Below, one piece after another: positions 15,582 through 24,571 of a stretch of DNA of 64,000 bases. How positions within the stretch are numbered: the first letter of the stretch is position 1; the number at the start of each line of letters is the position of its first letter. Both the position numbers and the translations under genes were made by a program. The notes under the pieces were generated by a model, which saw only the letters and a program-made list of their open reading frames with translations, had not been told where the DNA came from and searched no databases. The DNA is from Streptomyces pactum (GTDB taxonomy: Bacteria > Actinomycetota > Actinomycetes > Streptomycetales > Streptomycetaceae). The DNA lies in the NCBI RefSeq assembly GCF_002005225.1, contig NZ_CP019724.1:3102501-3166500 (forward strand), in the 5' to 3' direction.

Positions 15582-18500
15582 TCGGCCCGCGCCGACACCC
15601 TGATCGTGCGGTTCGTCACCGACCGGGTCGGCCAGCAGCAGGTTTTCCAGCGCGGCACGGTCCGGCAGCCCGTCGGGCCGTACGACCTCGCCCGTGCGCA
15701 CGTACAGGAAGGCAGCCGTCACCGACTCCAGCGGTACGTGCTGCTGCTCGGCCCAGGCGAGGCGGTAGAGGGCGAGCTGCAGCGGGTCCGCGGTGGCGGC
15801 ACGGTTCGTCTTCCAGTCGACGATCTCGTACGTCACCGTCTCGCCGTCGCCCTCCTTGTAGACGGCGTCGATGCGACCGCGTACGACTCGGCCGGCGAGC
15901 GAGAGCTGGAACGGCGCCTCGACACGGTAGGGGGTGCGCCGGGCGTACTCGGTGCGTTCGAAGGCGTCCTTGAGGAACTCCAGGTCGCGTTCGTCGGTGA
16001 TCTCGGCGTCGCTGCCGGGCAACTCCTCCGGCTCCAGCAGGGGGAGTGTCAGGGGTTCGAAACGGGCCTCGACCCAGGCGTGGAAACGGGTCCCGCGGCG
16101 GGCGGCGGGCTGGGGCGGCCGGGGCATGGGACGGGCCAGCTCCTGTGCGAAGCCGTCCGGGTCGGCGGACAGGGCGAGTAGCTGGGAGGCGGTCAGCGAC
16201 GCCGGAAGAGGTACCTCGGTGACGCTCTCGCGGGCGCGCAGGAGCTCCCCGGCGAGGGCGTCGAGGTCCCGGTCCCAGGAGGCGACGGTGCGGGCCTCCT
16301 CAGGGGTGAGGAAGGCGGGGGCGGCCTGCCCGGGGCGCGGTTCCTCGCGGTGCGGGCGGGGCAGGTCGGTGCCGCCGGGCGGTCCCGACGGAGTCGCCTG
16401 GCGGGGGATGGCGGGGCTGACGTCCGGCGTCGGTGGGCCGGGGGCCGGCTGGGCGGTGGGACGGTCCGCGGTCCAGGAGTCCCAGTCGTCGGGACCTTCG
16501 TCCGTCCAGTCGGGGTCGCCGGGGTCCTCTCCCTCATGGAGTACCTCAGCGTCCTGCGGTGCCTCTTCGTCCTCGAGCGGCGGCCAGTCCGGGTCGTCGT
16601 GGGTGTCCGGGTCGTGCACGGCGGCGAGGCGGCCGTCCTCGTGGGAGGCGAGGGTGTCCAGATGTGCGAGGACCGTCTCGGCGGCGGACCGGCGGCGGGC
16701 GAGGGCCGCGTCGTCCAGTGGCAGGGGCCAGGCCTGGTCGGCGGTCGCCCGGTGCAGGGCCGGGTTCTCCTCGTCCTCGGCGGGTCCGTCCGCCCAGGCC
16801 TCGATCTCGCCGTGTCCGGCGGCGCAGTGCTCGTACAGCGCCGTGAGGAACTCGGACGGTCCGCGAGGTTTCTTCTGGCTGGGGCCCCACCAGTGGCCGG
16901 AGCCCAGCAGCAGGGAGCGCGGGCGGGTGAAGGTGACGTAGCCGAGGCGCAGTTCCTCGGTGCGCTGGTGTTCCTTCATCGACTCGTGGAAGGCCTTCAG
17001 GCCCCGGGAGTCCCAGGAGCCGACCTCGGGCAGGGTGTCGGCGTCGCCGCGCAGGCCGTGCGGCAGCACCTTGCCCTGGGCGGTCCACTTCTCGCGGCCC
17101 TGGCCGCTGGGGAAGGTCCCGGTGACCAGGCCGGGTACGGCGACGACGTCCCACTCCAAGCCCTTGGACTTGTGCGCGGTGAGCACCTTGACGGTGTTCT
17201 CGCCGCCGGGCAGGGCGTTGTCGAGGCCTTTCTCGTACTGGGCGGCGGTGCGCAGGAAGCCCAGGAAGGCGAGCAGGGAGGCTTCGCCGTCACTCGCGGC
17301 GAAGGACGCGGCGACGTCCAGGAAGTTCGACAGGGTCTCGCGGCGACGGGCGGCCAGTGCGTGCGGGGAGGCGGACAGTTCCACCTCCAGGCCGGTGACG
17401 GCGAGGATCCGGTGCAGTACGTCCATGAGCGGGTCGGACAGGGCTCGGCGCAGGTCGCGCAGTTCGGTGGCCAGCCGTGCGAACCGCACGCGCGCGTCCG
17501 GCGAGAAGGGCAGGCCGTCGTCGTCCCCGCTGCCGTCCAACGGCGTCTCCAGGAAGGTGTCGAGGGCGTCCGCGAGCGATATCACCTCGGACGGGTCGAC
17601 GCCCTCGACGGCCTCGGCGAGCCGCCGGTCGGGGTCGTCGTCACCCTCCACGCGCGCGTGGCTCACCAGGAGCCGGGCGCGGCGGCCCAGGAGGGCGAGA
17701 TCGCGCGGACCGATGCGCCAGCGCGGGCCGGTGAGCAGGCGGACCAGGGAGGCGTTGGCGCCGGGGTCCTGGAGGACTTCGCAGACGGCGACCAGGTCGG
17801 CCACCTCGGGCAGGTGCAGCAGTCCGGACAGGCCCACGACCTCGACGGGGACGTCGCGGGCCACCAGCGCGCCCTGGATCTCGGCGAAGTCGGTCGCCGT
17901 GCGGCACAGGACGGCGATCTCGCCGGGCGCCCTGCCGGTACGCACGAGGTGGGCGACGGAGTCGGCGATCCAGTCGATCTCTTCGGCGTGGGTGCGCAGC
18001 AGGGCGCAGCGGACCGTGCCGTCCTGTTCGGCGCCCGGGGCGGGATGCAGGGCCTCCACGCCCGCGTGCATGGCGCGCAGGGGCTCGGCGAGGCCGTTGG
18101 CGAGGTCGAGGAGGCGGCCGCCACTGCGGCGGTTCTCGCTGAGCGCCTGCCGGGTGGCGGGGCCGCCGTCCGCGTGCGCGAAGTGCTCGGGGAAGTCGTC
18201 GAGGTTGGCGACGGAGGCGCCGCGCCAGCCGTAGATCGCCTGGCAGGGGTCGCCCACGGCGGTCACGGGGTGGCCCGTGCCGTCGCCGAACAGGCCCGCG
18301 AGGAGAATGCGCTGGGCCACCGAGGTGTCCTGGTACTCGTCCAGCAGCACGACCCGGAACTCGTCTCGCAGGACGCGGCCCACCTCCGGGAGCCCGGCGA
18401 GTTGTGCGGACAGCGCGATCTGGTCGCCGAAGTCGAGCAGGTCCCGTTCGCGCTTCGCGGCCCGGTAGCGGATCACCAGGTCGGCGAGTTCACGGCGCGC

Positions 18501-19148
18501 GGCGGCGGCCTCGGGGACCTTGCGCAGATCGGCGTTGCTGAGCTTGACGGTGTGCAGGGAGTCCAGGAGGCCGGCGTCCCAGGTGCGCAGTTCCTCGGGG
18601 CGTACGAGGTGCTCGGCGAGCTCCGCGTCGAGTGCGAGGAGGTCGCTGACCAGGTCGGCGAAGGAGCGGGTGAGCGCGGGGTAGGGGCCGGGGGCCTCGC
18701 GCAGGACACGCGCGGCGAGCTGGTAGCGGGTGGCGTCGGCGAGCAGCCGGGAGGTCGGCTCCAGTCCGAGGCGCAGGCCGTGGTCGGTCAGGAGACGGCC
18801 CGCGAAGGCGTGGTACGTCGAGATCACCGGTTCGCCCGGCGGGTTGTCCGGGTCGATCACGTCCGGGTCGGTGACGCCTGCCCTGATCAGCGCCTTGCGG
18901 ACGCGTTCGGCGAGTTCGGCGGCCGCCTTGTTGGTGAAGGTGAGACCGAGGACCTGCTCCGGGGCGACCTGGCCGGTACCGACCAGCCACACCACGCGCG
19001 CGGCCATCACGGTCGTCTTGCCCGACCCGGCTCCGGCCACGATCACCTGCGGGGCGGGCGGCGCGATGATGCAGGCCGTCTGCTCCGGGGTGAAGGGGAT
19101 GCCGAGGAGCTCTTTGAGCTGCTCGGGATCGGTGAGATGGGCGGGCAC
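15579..19148 (-). CDS. adnB: AdnB-type helicase-nuclease subunit, 1189 aa
   Basis: UvrD-like motor fused to a RecB-type nuclease. Motor: VAGAGSGKTTV (Walker A), LLDEYQDTSVAQR (Walker B), AVGDPCQAIYGWRG, LTAHKSKGLEWDVV and a somewhat diverged motif VI GYVTFTRPRS. A Pro/Asp/Glu-rich acidic linker (roughly residues 840-940) leads to the nuclease, with RGRIDAVYK, YEIVDWKTNR (Asp...DxK) and LQLALYRLAW. AdnAB is the actinobacterial double-strand-break resection machine that stands in for RecBCD/AddAB. The GTG at 19148 sits 7 nt after a TAGCCT -10; an in-frame ATG at 19178 is the alternative start. It normally follows adnA directly; here an IS element lies between them. Confidence 0.88.
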   Translation of the reverse strand: MPAHLTDPEQLKELLGIPFTPEQTACIIAPPAPQVIVAGAGSGKTTVMAARVVWLVGTGQVAPEQVLGLTFTNKAAAELAERVRKALIRAGVTDPDVIDPDNPPGEPVISTYHAFAGRLLTDHGLRLGLEPTSRLLADATRYQLAARVLREAPGPYPALTRSFADLVSDLLALDAELAEHLVRPEELRTWDAGLLDSLHTVKLSNADLRKVPEAAAARRELADLVIRYRAAKRERDLLDFGDQIALSAQLAGLPEVGRVLRDEFRVVLLDEYQDTSVAQRILLAGLFGDGTGHPVTAVGDPCQAIYGWRGASVANLDDFPEHFAHADGGPATRQALSENRRSGGRLLDLANGLAEPLRAMHAGVEALHPAPGAEQDGTVRCALLRTHAEEIDWIADSVAHLVRTGRAPGEIAVLCRTATDFAEIQGALVARDVPVEVVGLSGLLHLPEVADLVAVCEVLQDPGANASLVRLLTGPRWRIGPRDLALLGRRARLLVSHARVEGDDDPDRRLAEAVEGVDPSEVISLADALDTFLETPLDGSGDDDGLPFSPDARVRFARLATELRDLRRALSDPLMDVLHRILAVTGLEVELSASPHALAARRRETLSNFLDVAASFAASDGEASLLAFLGFLRTAAQYEKGLDNALPGGENTVKVLTAHKSKGLEWDVVAVPGLVTGTFPSGQGREKWTAQGKVLPHGLRGDADTLPEVGSWDSRGLKAFHESMKEHQRTEELRLGYVTFTRPRSLLLGSGHWWGPSQKKPRGPSEFLTALYEHCAAGHGEIEAWADGPAEDEENPALHRATADQAWPLPLDDAALARRRSAAETVLAHLDTLASHEDGRLAAVHDPDTHDDPDWPPLEDEEAPQDAEVLHEGEDPGDPDWTDEGPDDWDSWTADRPTAQPAPGPPTPDVSPAIPRQATPSGPPGGTDLPRPHREEPRPGQAAPAFLTPEEARTVASWDRDLDALAGELLRARESVTEVPLPASLTASQLLALSADPDGFAQELARPMPRPPQPAARRGTRFHAWVEARFEPLTLPLLEPEELPGSDAEITDERDLEFLKDAFERTEYARRTPYRVEAPFQLSLAGRVVRGRIDAVYKEGDGETVTYEIVDWKTNRAATADPLQLALYRLAWAEQQHVPLESVTAAFLYVRTGEVVRPDGLPDRAALENLLLADPVGDEPHDQGVGAGR

Positions 19149-19155
19149 GTCACAG

Positions 19156-19161
19156 AGGCTA
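19156..19161 (-). promoter_or_regulatory. -10 hexamer of an adnB leaderless promoter
   Basis: TAGCCT (minus) 7 nt before the GTG at 19148. The -35 region would fall at about 19179-19185, at or next to the left edge of the inserted IS element; no good -35 is seen there, so the insertion may have changed it. Confidence 0.45.
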
Positions 19162-19195
19162 GCGGCGGCCACTGACATTGATCCTGATACTCAGG

Positions 19196-19394
19196 TTCCG
19201 GTGGTCATGGCTCTGCCACTGACTGACGTCCTGCTGGACTGTCTTCTGGCTGTTCTGTCCGGCCACCGGGACCTGTTCTCATGGCTCCGGCCGGGCGGAA
19301 CATGACCTGATAGGAGCTTGGTCAGAAGCCCCTTCAATGTCCTGTCTGCGCCACCCGGCCGGCGCCCACCTTCGGCTGGGAAGGCACCATCAGC
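19196..19394 (+). ncRNA. Candidate bridge RNA of the IS110 element
   Basis: In the IS110 group, the left non-coding end encodes a structured RNA whose two internal loops pair with target and donor DNA. Here several stems can be drawn: 19303-19307/19320-19324 (TGACC/GGTCA, 12-nt loop), TCATG/CATGA around 19278-19305, GCGCC/GGCGC around 19349-19364, and CCTTC/GAAGG around 19369-19384. The 12-nt loop holds ATAGGAGC, identical to the right end of the element at 20616-20623, as expected for a donor-binding guide. RNA limits and the target loop are not resolved. Confidence 0.45.
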
Positions 19395-20609
19395 ATGACA
19401 TCAGCGGTCATGGACAACACGGCAGACCAGGATGTGGTCGGCGGGGTCGACTCCCACACCGACACCCTCCACGTCGCGGTCATCAGCGACAACGGCGGCC
19501 ATCTCGCGGACGCCGAGTTCACCACCACTGCCGCCGGATACGCCGCGGCCCTGGCCTTCCTGACCGCCCACGGCCACGTGATCGCCATCGGGGTGGAGGG
19601 CACCGCCTCCTACGGAGCCGGATTCACCCGCGCCGCCCGCGAGGCGGGGCTTCATGTCGTGGAGGTCAACCGGCCCGACCGGGCCGAACGCCGCCGCATC
19701 GGCAAGTCCGACCCCATCGACGCCTACGCCGCCGCCCGCGCCGCCCTGTCCGGACGAGCCTCCAGCGCCCCCAAGGACGACACGGTCGCGGGCATACGCG
19801 CCCTGCACAACGCCGCCCGCTCCGCGGTCAAGGCCCGCACCGCCGCCCTGAACCAGATCGGCAGCCTCCTCATCACCGCTCCCGACACCATCCGCGCCAA
19901 GTACGGCCGGCTCAAAGGAACGGACCGCACCGACGCCCTCGCCCGGCTGCGGCCCGCCGGGGACGCGGTCCATACCGCGGTCCTCACCGCGCTGAAGAGT
20001 CTCGCCCGACGCGTCAAGAAACTGACGGTCGAACACGAGACCCTGGTCAAGGCACTGGACAGCGTGGTGAGTGTCCACAACCCCGGACTGCGAGCCGCCC
20101 ACGGAGTCGGCCCCGACACCGCGGCCCAACTGCTCGTCACCGCCGGAGGCAACCCCGACCGCATGCGGACCGAGGCCTCCTTCGCGGCCCTGTGCGGAGC
20201 CGCACCGGTCCCCGCCTCCAGCGGCCGGACCAACCGCCACCGCCTCTCGCGAGGCGGCGACCGGCAAGCAAACGCAGCCCTCTACCGCGTCGCCCTGGTC
20301 CGCATGTCGAGCGACTCCCGCACCCGCGAGTACGTGGCACGTCAGACCGCCGCCGGCCGGACGAAGAAGGAGATCATCCGGCTGCTGAAACGGGCCATCG
20401 CCCGGGAGATGTTCCGCTGCCTGACCACCACGGTCACCGTCCCCGGCATCGACGATCTACGGCCGCTGCGGCGGTCCAAGAACATCACCCTGACCGCTGC
20501 AGCCCGCCACTTCGCCCTCTGGCCGGCCACCATCTCCACCCTCGAACGCGGGACCCGCCGAGACGACGACCTCGCCCACGCCTACCGCAACTGGCTCCAA
20601 GCCGTTTGA
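19395..20609 (+). CDS. IS110-family DEDD recombinase (transposase), 404 aa
   Basis: The N-terminal RuvC-like domain has DEDD residues in VVGGVDSHTDTLHV, IGVEGTASYG and KSDPIDAYAAARAA. A coiled-coil stretch follows (VKARTAALNQIG... and LARRVKKLTVEHETL). The C-terminal Transposase_20 domain has HGVGPDTAAQLL and the serine-containing block PVPASSGRTNRHRLSRGGDRQAN, which would carry the catalytic Ser. Full length and intact, so probably active. ATG 19395 follows GGGAAGG; an ATG 15 nt further in is the alternative. Confidence 0.93.
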   Translation: MTSAVMDNTADQDVVGGVDSHTDTLHVAVISDNGGHLADAEFTTTAAGYAAALAFLTAHGHVIAIGVEGTASYGAGFTRAAREAGLHVVEVNRPDRAERRRIGKSDPIDAYAAARAALSGRASSAPKDDTVAGIRALHNAARSAVKARTAALNQIGSLLITAPDTIRAKYGRLKGTDRTDALARLRPAGDAVHTAVLTALKSLARRVKKLTVEHETLVKALDSVVSVHNPGLRAAHGVGPDTAAQLLVTAGGNPDRMRTEASFAALCGAAPVPASSGRTNRHRLSRGGDRQANAALYRVALVRMSSDSRTREYVARQTAAGRTKKEIIRLLKRAIAREMFRCLTTTVTVPGIDDLRPLRRSKNITLTAAARHFALWPATISTLERGTRRDDDLAHAYRNWLQAV

Positions 20610-20719
20610 CAGGCAATAGGAGCATCAGCGGGGGACGGCATCGCCTTCGGAGCGGAGAGAACGCAGGTCAGCGCCTGTGGTGCGGCTCATCACACCGGCG
20701 TCCCGTTCGCTCCGGCCGG

Positions 20720-23700
20720 TCACTCCACCACGTGCCGTCCCTCGGGCCGCGCGCTGCACGACGCGCGGAAGGCGCAGTGAGTACAGTGCTGGCCCGCGGT
20801 GGGGGTGAACCGTTCGTCGAGAACCTTGCCCGCGGCCGTGGCGAGCAGGTCGCCGACCCACTCGCCCGCCGGCCCCTCCAGGGAGTCCTGCGCCTGCACC
20901 TTGGGAAGGGCCTCGCCGCCGTCGCGCTTGGGCGCGCCCTGGCGTAGCTGGACCAGCTCGGCACCGCCCGGTTCGGGACGGGAACCGTCGAACGCGTCGT
21001 CCACGGCGCCCTCGCGGACGGCGAGCTGGTAGACGGCGAGCTGGGGGTGGTGGGCCACCTCGGCGGAGGTGGGCGCCTGTTTGCCCGTCTTGAAGTCGAC
21101 GACGTAGGCGCGGCCGTCGCGGTCGGCCTCGACGCGGTCCATCTGGCCGCGGATGCGTACCTCGTAGTCGCCGGCCTCCAGGGTCACGTCGAAATCGTGC
21201 TCGCTGGCCACCGGTGTGCGTCCGGCGCGGTCCATGACGTGCCACCTGAGGAAGCGTTCGAGCGCCACGCGCGCGTTGGCCTTCTCCTGCGCCGACTTCC
21301 ACGGCGCGTCGAAGGCGAGCGCGTTCCACACGGAGTCCAGGCGTTCCATGAGGACGGCGAGGTCGGCCGGCGTGTGTCCGGAGGCCACCTCGTCGGCGAG
21401 GACGTGCACCACGTTGCCGAAGCCCTGGGCGGCGGTCGCGGGTGCGTCGGCCTTCACCTCTCGGCCGAGGAACCACTGGAGGGCACAGGTGTTGGCCAAC
21501 TGGTCGAGGGCGCTCCCGGAGAGCGTGACGGGCTGGTCCCGCTCGCGCAGCGGCACCTTGCTCTCGGTCGAGTCCCACATGCCCCACCAGCGGTAGGGGT
21601 GTGCGGACGGCACCAAGGGGCGGCCGTCCTCGTCGGCGAGGGCGGCGAGGCGGGCCAGGCGGCGGGCGGCGGCCTCCCTCAGGGCTTCGGAGACGCGGGG
21701 ATCGACCGTGGTGGCGCGCAGTTCGGCGACGAGCGCGGCGACGGCGAGGGGCCGACGCGGACGGCCCGTGACGTCGGCGGGTTCGACGCCGAGTTCGGTC
21801 AGGAACCGGGAGGGCTGGTCGCCGTCGTCGGCCGGGGCCTTCACGGCGGTCACCACGAGCCGTTCACGCGCGCGCGTGGCGGCCACGTAGAACAGGCGGC
21901 GTTCCTCGGCGAGCAGCGCACCGGGCGTGAGGGGTTCGGCGAGTCCGTCGCGCCCGATCCGGTCGGCCTCCAGCAGGGAGCCGCGGCGGCGCAGGTCCGG
22001 CCACAGGCCCTCCTGGACGCCCGCGACGACGACCAACCGCCACTCCAGCCCCTTCGAGCGATGAGCGGTCATCAGACGCACGGCGTCGGGGCGTACGGCA
22101 CGCCGCGTCAGGGTGTCGGCCGCGATGTCCTCGGCGTCGATCTCCTCCAGGAAGTTCAGGGCTCCCCGGCCACCGGTGCGCTCCTCCGCGCGGGCGGCCG
22201 TCGCGAAGAGCGCGCACACGGCGTCCAGGTCGCGGTCGGCATTGCGTCCGGCGGCGCCGCCGCGACGGGCGGAGCGTTCCAGGCGGGTGGGCCACGGAGT
22301 GCCCTCCCACAGGTCCCACAGCGCCTCCTCGGCGCTGCCGCCGCCCGCCAGGCGCTCGCGGGCCTTCCGGAGCAGCGCGCCGAGCCGCTGGGCGCCGCGC
22401 GCGTACGCCGGGTCGTGTACCGCCAGTCGCTCCGGCTCGGCCAGTGCGCGCGCGAGCAGCTCGTCCGAGGGCGGCGGCAGCGGGTTGCCGGCGGCACGCT
22501 CCTCCTCGCGCAGGGCGCGGCCGAGGCGGCGCAGGTCGGCGGCGTCCATGGAGGCGAGGGGGGAGGCGAGCAGAGTGAGGGCGGTCTCGGTGGGGAGCCA
22601 GCACGGATCCTCCGCGCGGAGAGCGCGTTCACCGGGGGCGGCTTTGAGGGCCGCGTCGGCGTCGGCGTCAGGCGCGGGGTTGGGCACCGCATCGGCGTCA
22701 GGCGCGGGGTTGGGCACCGCATCGGCGTCAGGCGCGGGACTGGGCACCGCACCGGCGTCAGGCGCGGGACTGGGCACCGCGTCGGCGTCAGGCGCGGGAC
22801 TGGGCACCGCATCGGCGTCGGCATCGGTGTCGGCGTCGGCGTCGGCGGTGTCGGCGTCGGTGTCGGTGTCGGCGCCAGACTCAGGCGCGGGTTCCGGTAC
22901 GTCCGTCACCGACGCCTCGTGGGCCGCCTCGGGTACGGCCTTCACCGTCACCTCGGATATGGCTTTCACCGCCGCCTCGGAGGCCGCCTCCGGCAGGGCC
23001 ATCGCCGCCGCTTCGGTGGCGGGCTCAGCCGCCCCCGCGTCATCCGGGCCTGCTCCGCTCCCGGCGTCCCCCGTCGTCTCCCCGGCCGCCCCGCTCCCGG
23101 CGTCCCCCGTCGTCTCCCCGGCCGCCCCGCTCCCGGTCTCCGCGCCGCCGCCGAGGTCCGCCCGGGGCCGCTCCCCGGCCTCCGCCTCCGCCACCGCCCG
23201 CAGTGCCGTCAGCAGGGGCGCCACCGCCGGCTCGTGGCGCAGCGGAAGGTCGTCGCCGTCGATGTCCAGGGGGACGCCGGCCGCGGTGAGGGCGCGGCGG
23301 ACCGTGGGGATGGTGCGGGAACCGGCGCGCACCAGGACGGCCATCTCGCCCCAGGGAACACCGTCCTCCAAGTGGGCCCGGCGCAGGATGTCGGCGATGT
23401 TGTCCAGCTCGGTGCCGGATGTCGGGTACGTGTACGCCTCGACACGCCCCCCGTCCCGCACGGGGGCGAGCTCTCGGTGGGCGCGCACCTTGTCGGCGGG
23501 AAGGCGGGTCAGGGGCATGCGCTGGGTCAGCAGTCGGGTGGCGGCCAGCACCGCGGATCCGGACCGGCGCGAGGTCCGCAGCACCTCGACCGGCGCCGGG
23601 CGGCCGTCCGCGCGCGGGAAGTCGGTCGGGAAGTCGAGAATGCCGTTCACGTCCGCACCGCGGAAGGCGTAGATCGACTGGTCGGGGTCGCCGAAGGCGA

Positions 23701-24571
23701 CGAGGGTCCGCCCGCCGCCGGCCAGGGCGTGCAGCAGCCGTACCTGGGCGGGGTCGGTGTCCTGGTACTCGTCGACGTAGACCGCGTCGTACTGCGCCGC
23801 CAGGTGCGCGGCGACCTCGGGACGGCGCGCGAGGAGCACCGCGCGGTGGACGAGTTCCGCGTAGTCGAGCACGCCCTGCAGATCGAGCACGTCGAGGTAC
23901 TCGGCGAGGAAGACGGCGGCGGCACGCCAGTCTGGGCGGCCGATGCGCCGGGCGAAGGCACCGAGGGCGTCCGGGCCGAGGCCCAGTTCGCGGGTGCGGG
24001 CGAGGACGGCGCGGACCTCGTCGGCGAAGCCGCGGGTGGTCAGGCAGGCGCGCAGCTCGTCGGGCCAGCGCACATGGGCCAGGCCGAGCCGCTCCAGGTC
24101 GACCTGCCCGGCGAGCAGCTCGCGCACCGTCACGTCCTGTTCCGGGCCGGACAGCAGCCGCAACGGCTCCACGAACAGGTCGCTGTCCTGGTGGGCGCGG
24201 ACCAAGGCGTAACCGAAGGAGTGAAAGGTCGTCGCCCGGGGGGCACGCACGGCGCCCATGCGAAGCGCCATCCGGTCGCGCAGTTCCACGGCGGCCTTGC
24301 GGCTGAAGGTCAGCACGAGGATCCGCTCGGGGTCGCCGCCCTGGGCGATCCGGTCCGCCACGGACTCGACGAGCGTGGTGGTCTTGCCGGTGCCCGGGCC
24401 CGCGAGGACGAGCAGCGGTCCGCCCTCGTGGTCAACCACGGCGCGCTGTGCGGCGTCCAGACGAGGGGGGGCCAGTCGCACCGGTGGGGTACGCACCAGT
24501 CGGTAAGCGCCACGGCTCCCCCGGCGCACCTGGGGGTGCGACGGGTGTCTGGTGGAGGAAGAGGAGCTCAC
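20720..24571 (-). CDS. adnA: AdnA-type helicase-nuclease subunit with low-complexity insert, 1283 aa
   Basis: N-terminal UvrD-like motor (LAGPGTGKTTT, YVDEYQDTDPAQ, FGDPDQSIYAFRG, MTAHRSKGLEWR, FYVAATRARERL) and C-terminal RecB nuclease (GQMDRVEADRDG, YVVDFKTGKQ, HPQLAVYQLAV). CALQWF plus the C-terminal CTHCAFRASC supply the four cysteines of an AddB-like Fe-S nuclease. About residues 475-645 are an Ala/Asp/Pro-rich insert made of tandem repeats that splits the motor; mycobacterial AdnA lacks anything so long as far as I know. GTG 24571 has no clear ribosome site, so the start is uncertain. It is partner of adnB, now separated from it by the IS. Confidence 0.88.
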   Translation of the reverse strand: MSSSSSTRHPSHPQVRRGSRGAYRLVRTPPVRLAPPRLDAAQRAVVDHEGGPLLVLAGPGTGKTTTLVESVADRIAQGGDPERILVLTFSRKAAVELRDRMALRMGAVRAPRATTFHSFGYALVRAHQDSDLFVEPLRLLSGPEQDVTVRELLAGQVDLERLGLAHVRWPDELRACLTTRGFADEVRAVLARTRELGLGPDALGAFARRIGRPDWRAAAVFLAEYLDVLDLQGVLDYAELVHRAVLLARRPEVAAHLAAQYDAVYVDEYQDTDPAQVRLLHALAGGGRTLVAFGDPDQSIYAFRGADVNGILDFPTDFPRADGRPAPVEVLRTSRRSGSAVLAATRLLTQRMPLTRLPADKVRAHRELAPVRDGGRVEAYTYPTSGTELDNIADILRRAHLEDGVPWGEMAVLVRAGSRTIPTVRRALTAAGVPLDIDGDDLPLRHEPAVAPLLTALRAVAEAEAGERPRADLGGGAETGSGAAGETTGDAGSGAAGETTGDAGSGAGPDDAGAAEPATEAAAMALPEAASEAAVKAISEVTVKAVPEAAHEASVTDVPEPAPESGADTDTDADTADADADTDADADAVPSPAPDADAVPSPAPDAGAVPSPAPDADAVPNPAPDADAVPNPAPDADADAALKAAPGERALRAEDPCWLPTETALTLLASPLASMDAADLRRLGRALREEERAAGNPLPPPSDELLARALAEPERLAVHDPAYARGAQRLGALLRKARERLAGGGSAEEALWDLWEGTPWPTRLERSARRGGAAGRNADRDLDAVCALFATAARAEERTGGRGALNFLEEIDAEDIAADTLTRRAVRPDAVRLMTAHRSKGLEWRLVVVAGVQEGLWPDLRRRGSLLEADRIGRDGLAEPLTPGALLAEERRLFYVAATRARERLVVTAVKAPADDGDQPSRFLTELGVEPADVTGRPRRPLAVAALVAELRATTVDPRVSEALREAAARRLARLAALADEDGRPLVPSAHPYRWWGMWDSTESKVPLRERDQPVTLSGSALDQLANTCALQWFLGREVKADAPATAAQGFGNVVHVLADEVASGHTPADLAVLMERLDSVWNALAFDAPWKSAQEKANARVALERFLRWHVMDRAGRTPVASEHDFDVTLEAGDYEVRIRGQMDRVEADRDGRAYVVDFKTGKQAPTSAEVAHHPQLAVYQLAVREGAVDDAFDGSRPEPGGAELVQLRQGAPKRDGGEALPKVQAQDSLEGPAGEWVGDLLATAAGKVLDERFTPTAGQHCTHCAFRASCSARPEGRHVVE
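22655..23130 (-). repeat. Tandem repeats inside adnA (30-bp x5, 36-bp x2, GTCGGC hexamers)
   Basis: Five near-identical 30-bp units fill 22671-22820 (coding DADAVPSPAP-type decapeptides). GTCGGC/GTCGGT hexamers continue to about 22880. Two 36-bp units lie near 23055-23130 (coding AGETTGDAGSGA). All are in frame (multiples of 3), so the motor frame is kept. They look like recent slippage or recombination expansion. Confidence 0.85.

Larger units (their letters stand above)
19185..20623 (+). mobile_element. IS110-family insertion sequence (left edge uncertain by tens of bp)
   Basis: A single DEDD-type recombinase gene, about 200 nt of structured non-coding DNA on its 5' side, and only about 14 nt between the stop codon and the right boundary. 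No terminal inverted repeats or target duplication are visible, as expected for IS110. The right boundary is placed at the ATAGGAGC (20616-20623) that recurs in the 5' hairpin loop at 19310-19317. The left boundary is inferred from the distance to the adnB promoter. The element lies between adnB and adnA. Confidence 0.7.

Noticed and set aside
19402..20632. CATCAGCGG repeated near the recombinase start (about 19401) and just after the right end (about 20623) as a possible target duplication
   Set aside because: The left copy lies inside the recombinase coding region, and IS110 elements do not make target duplications; chance or a target-like match.
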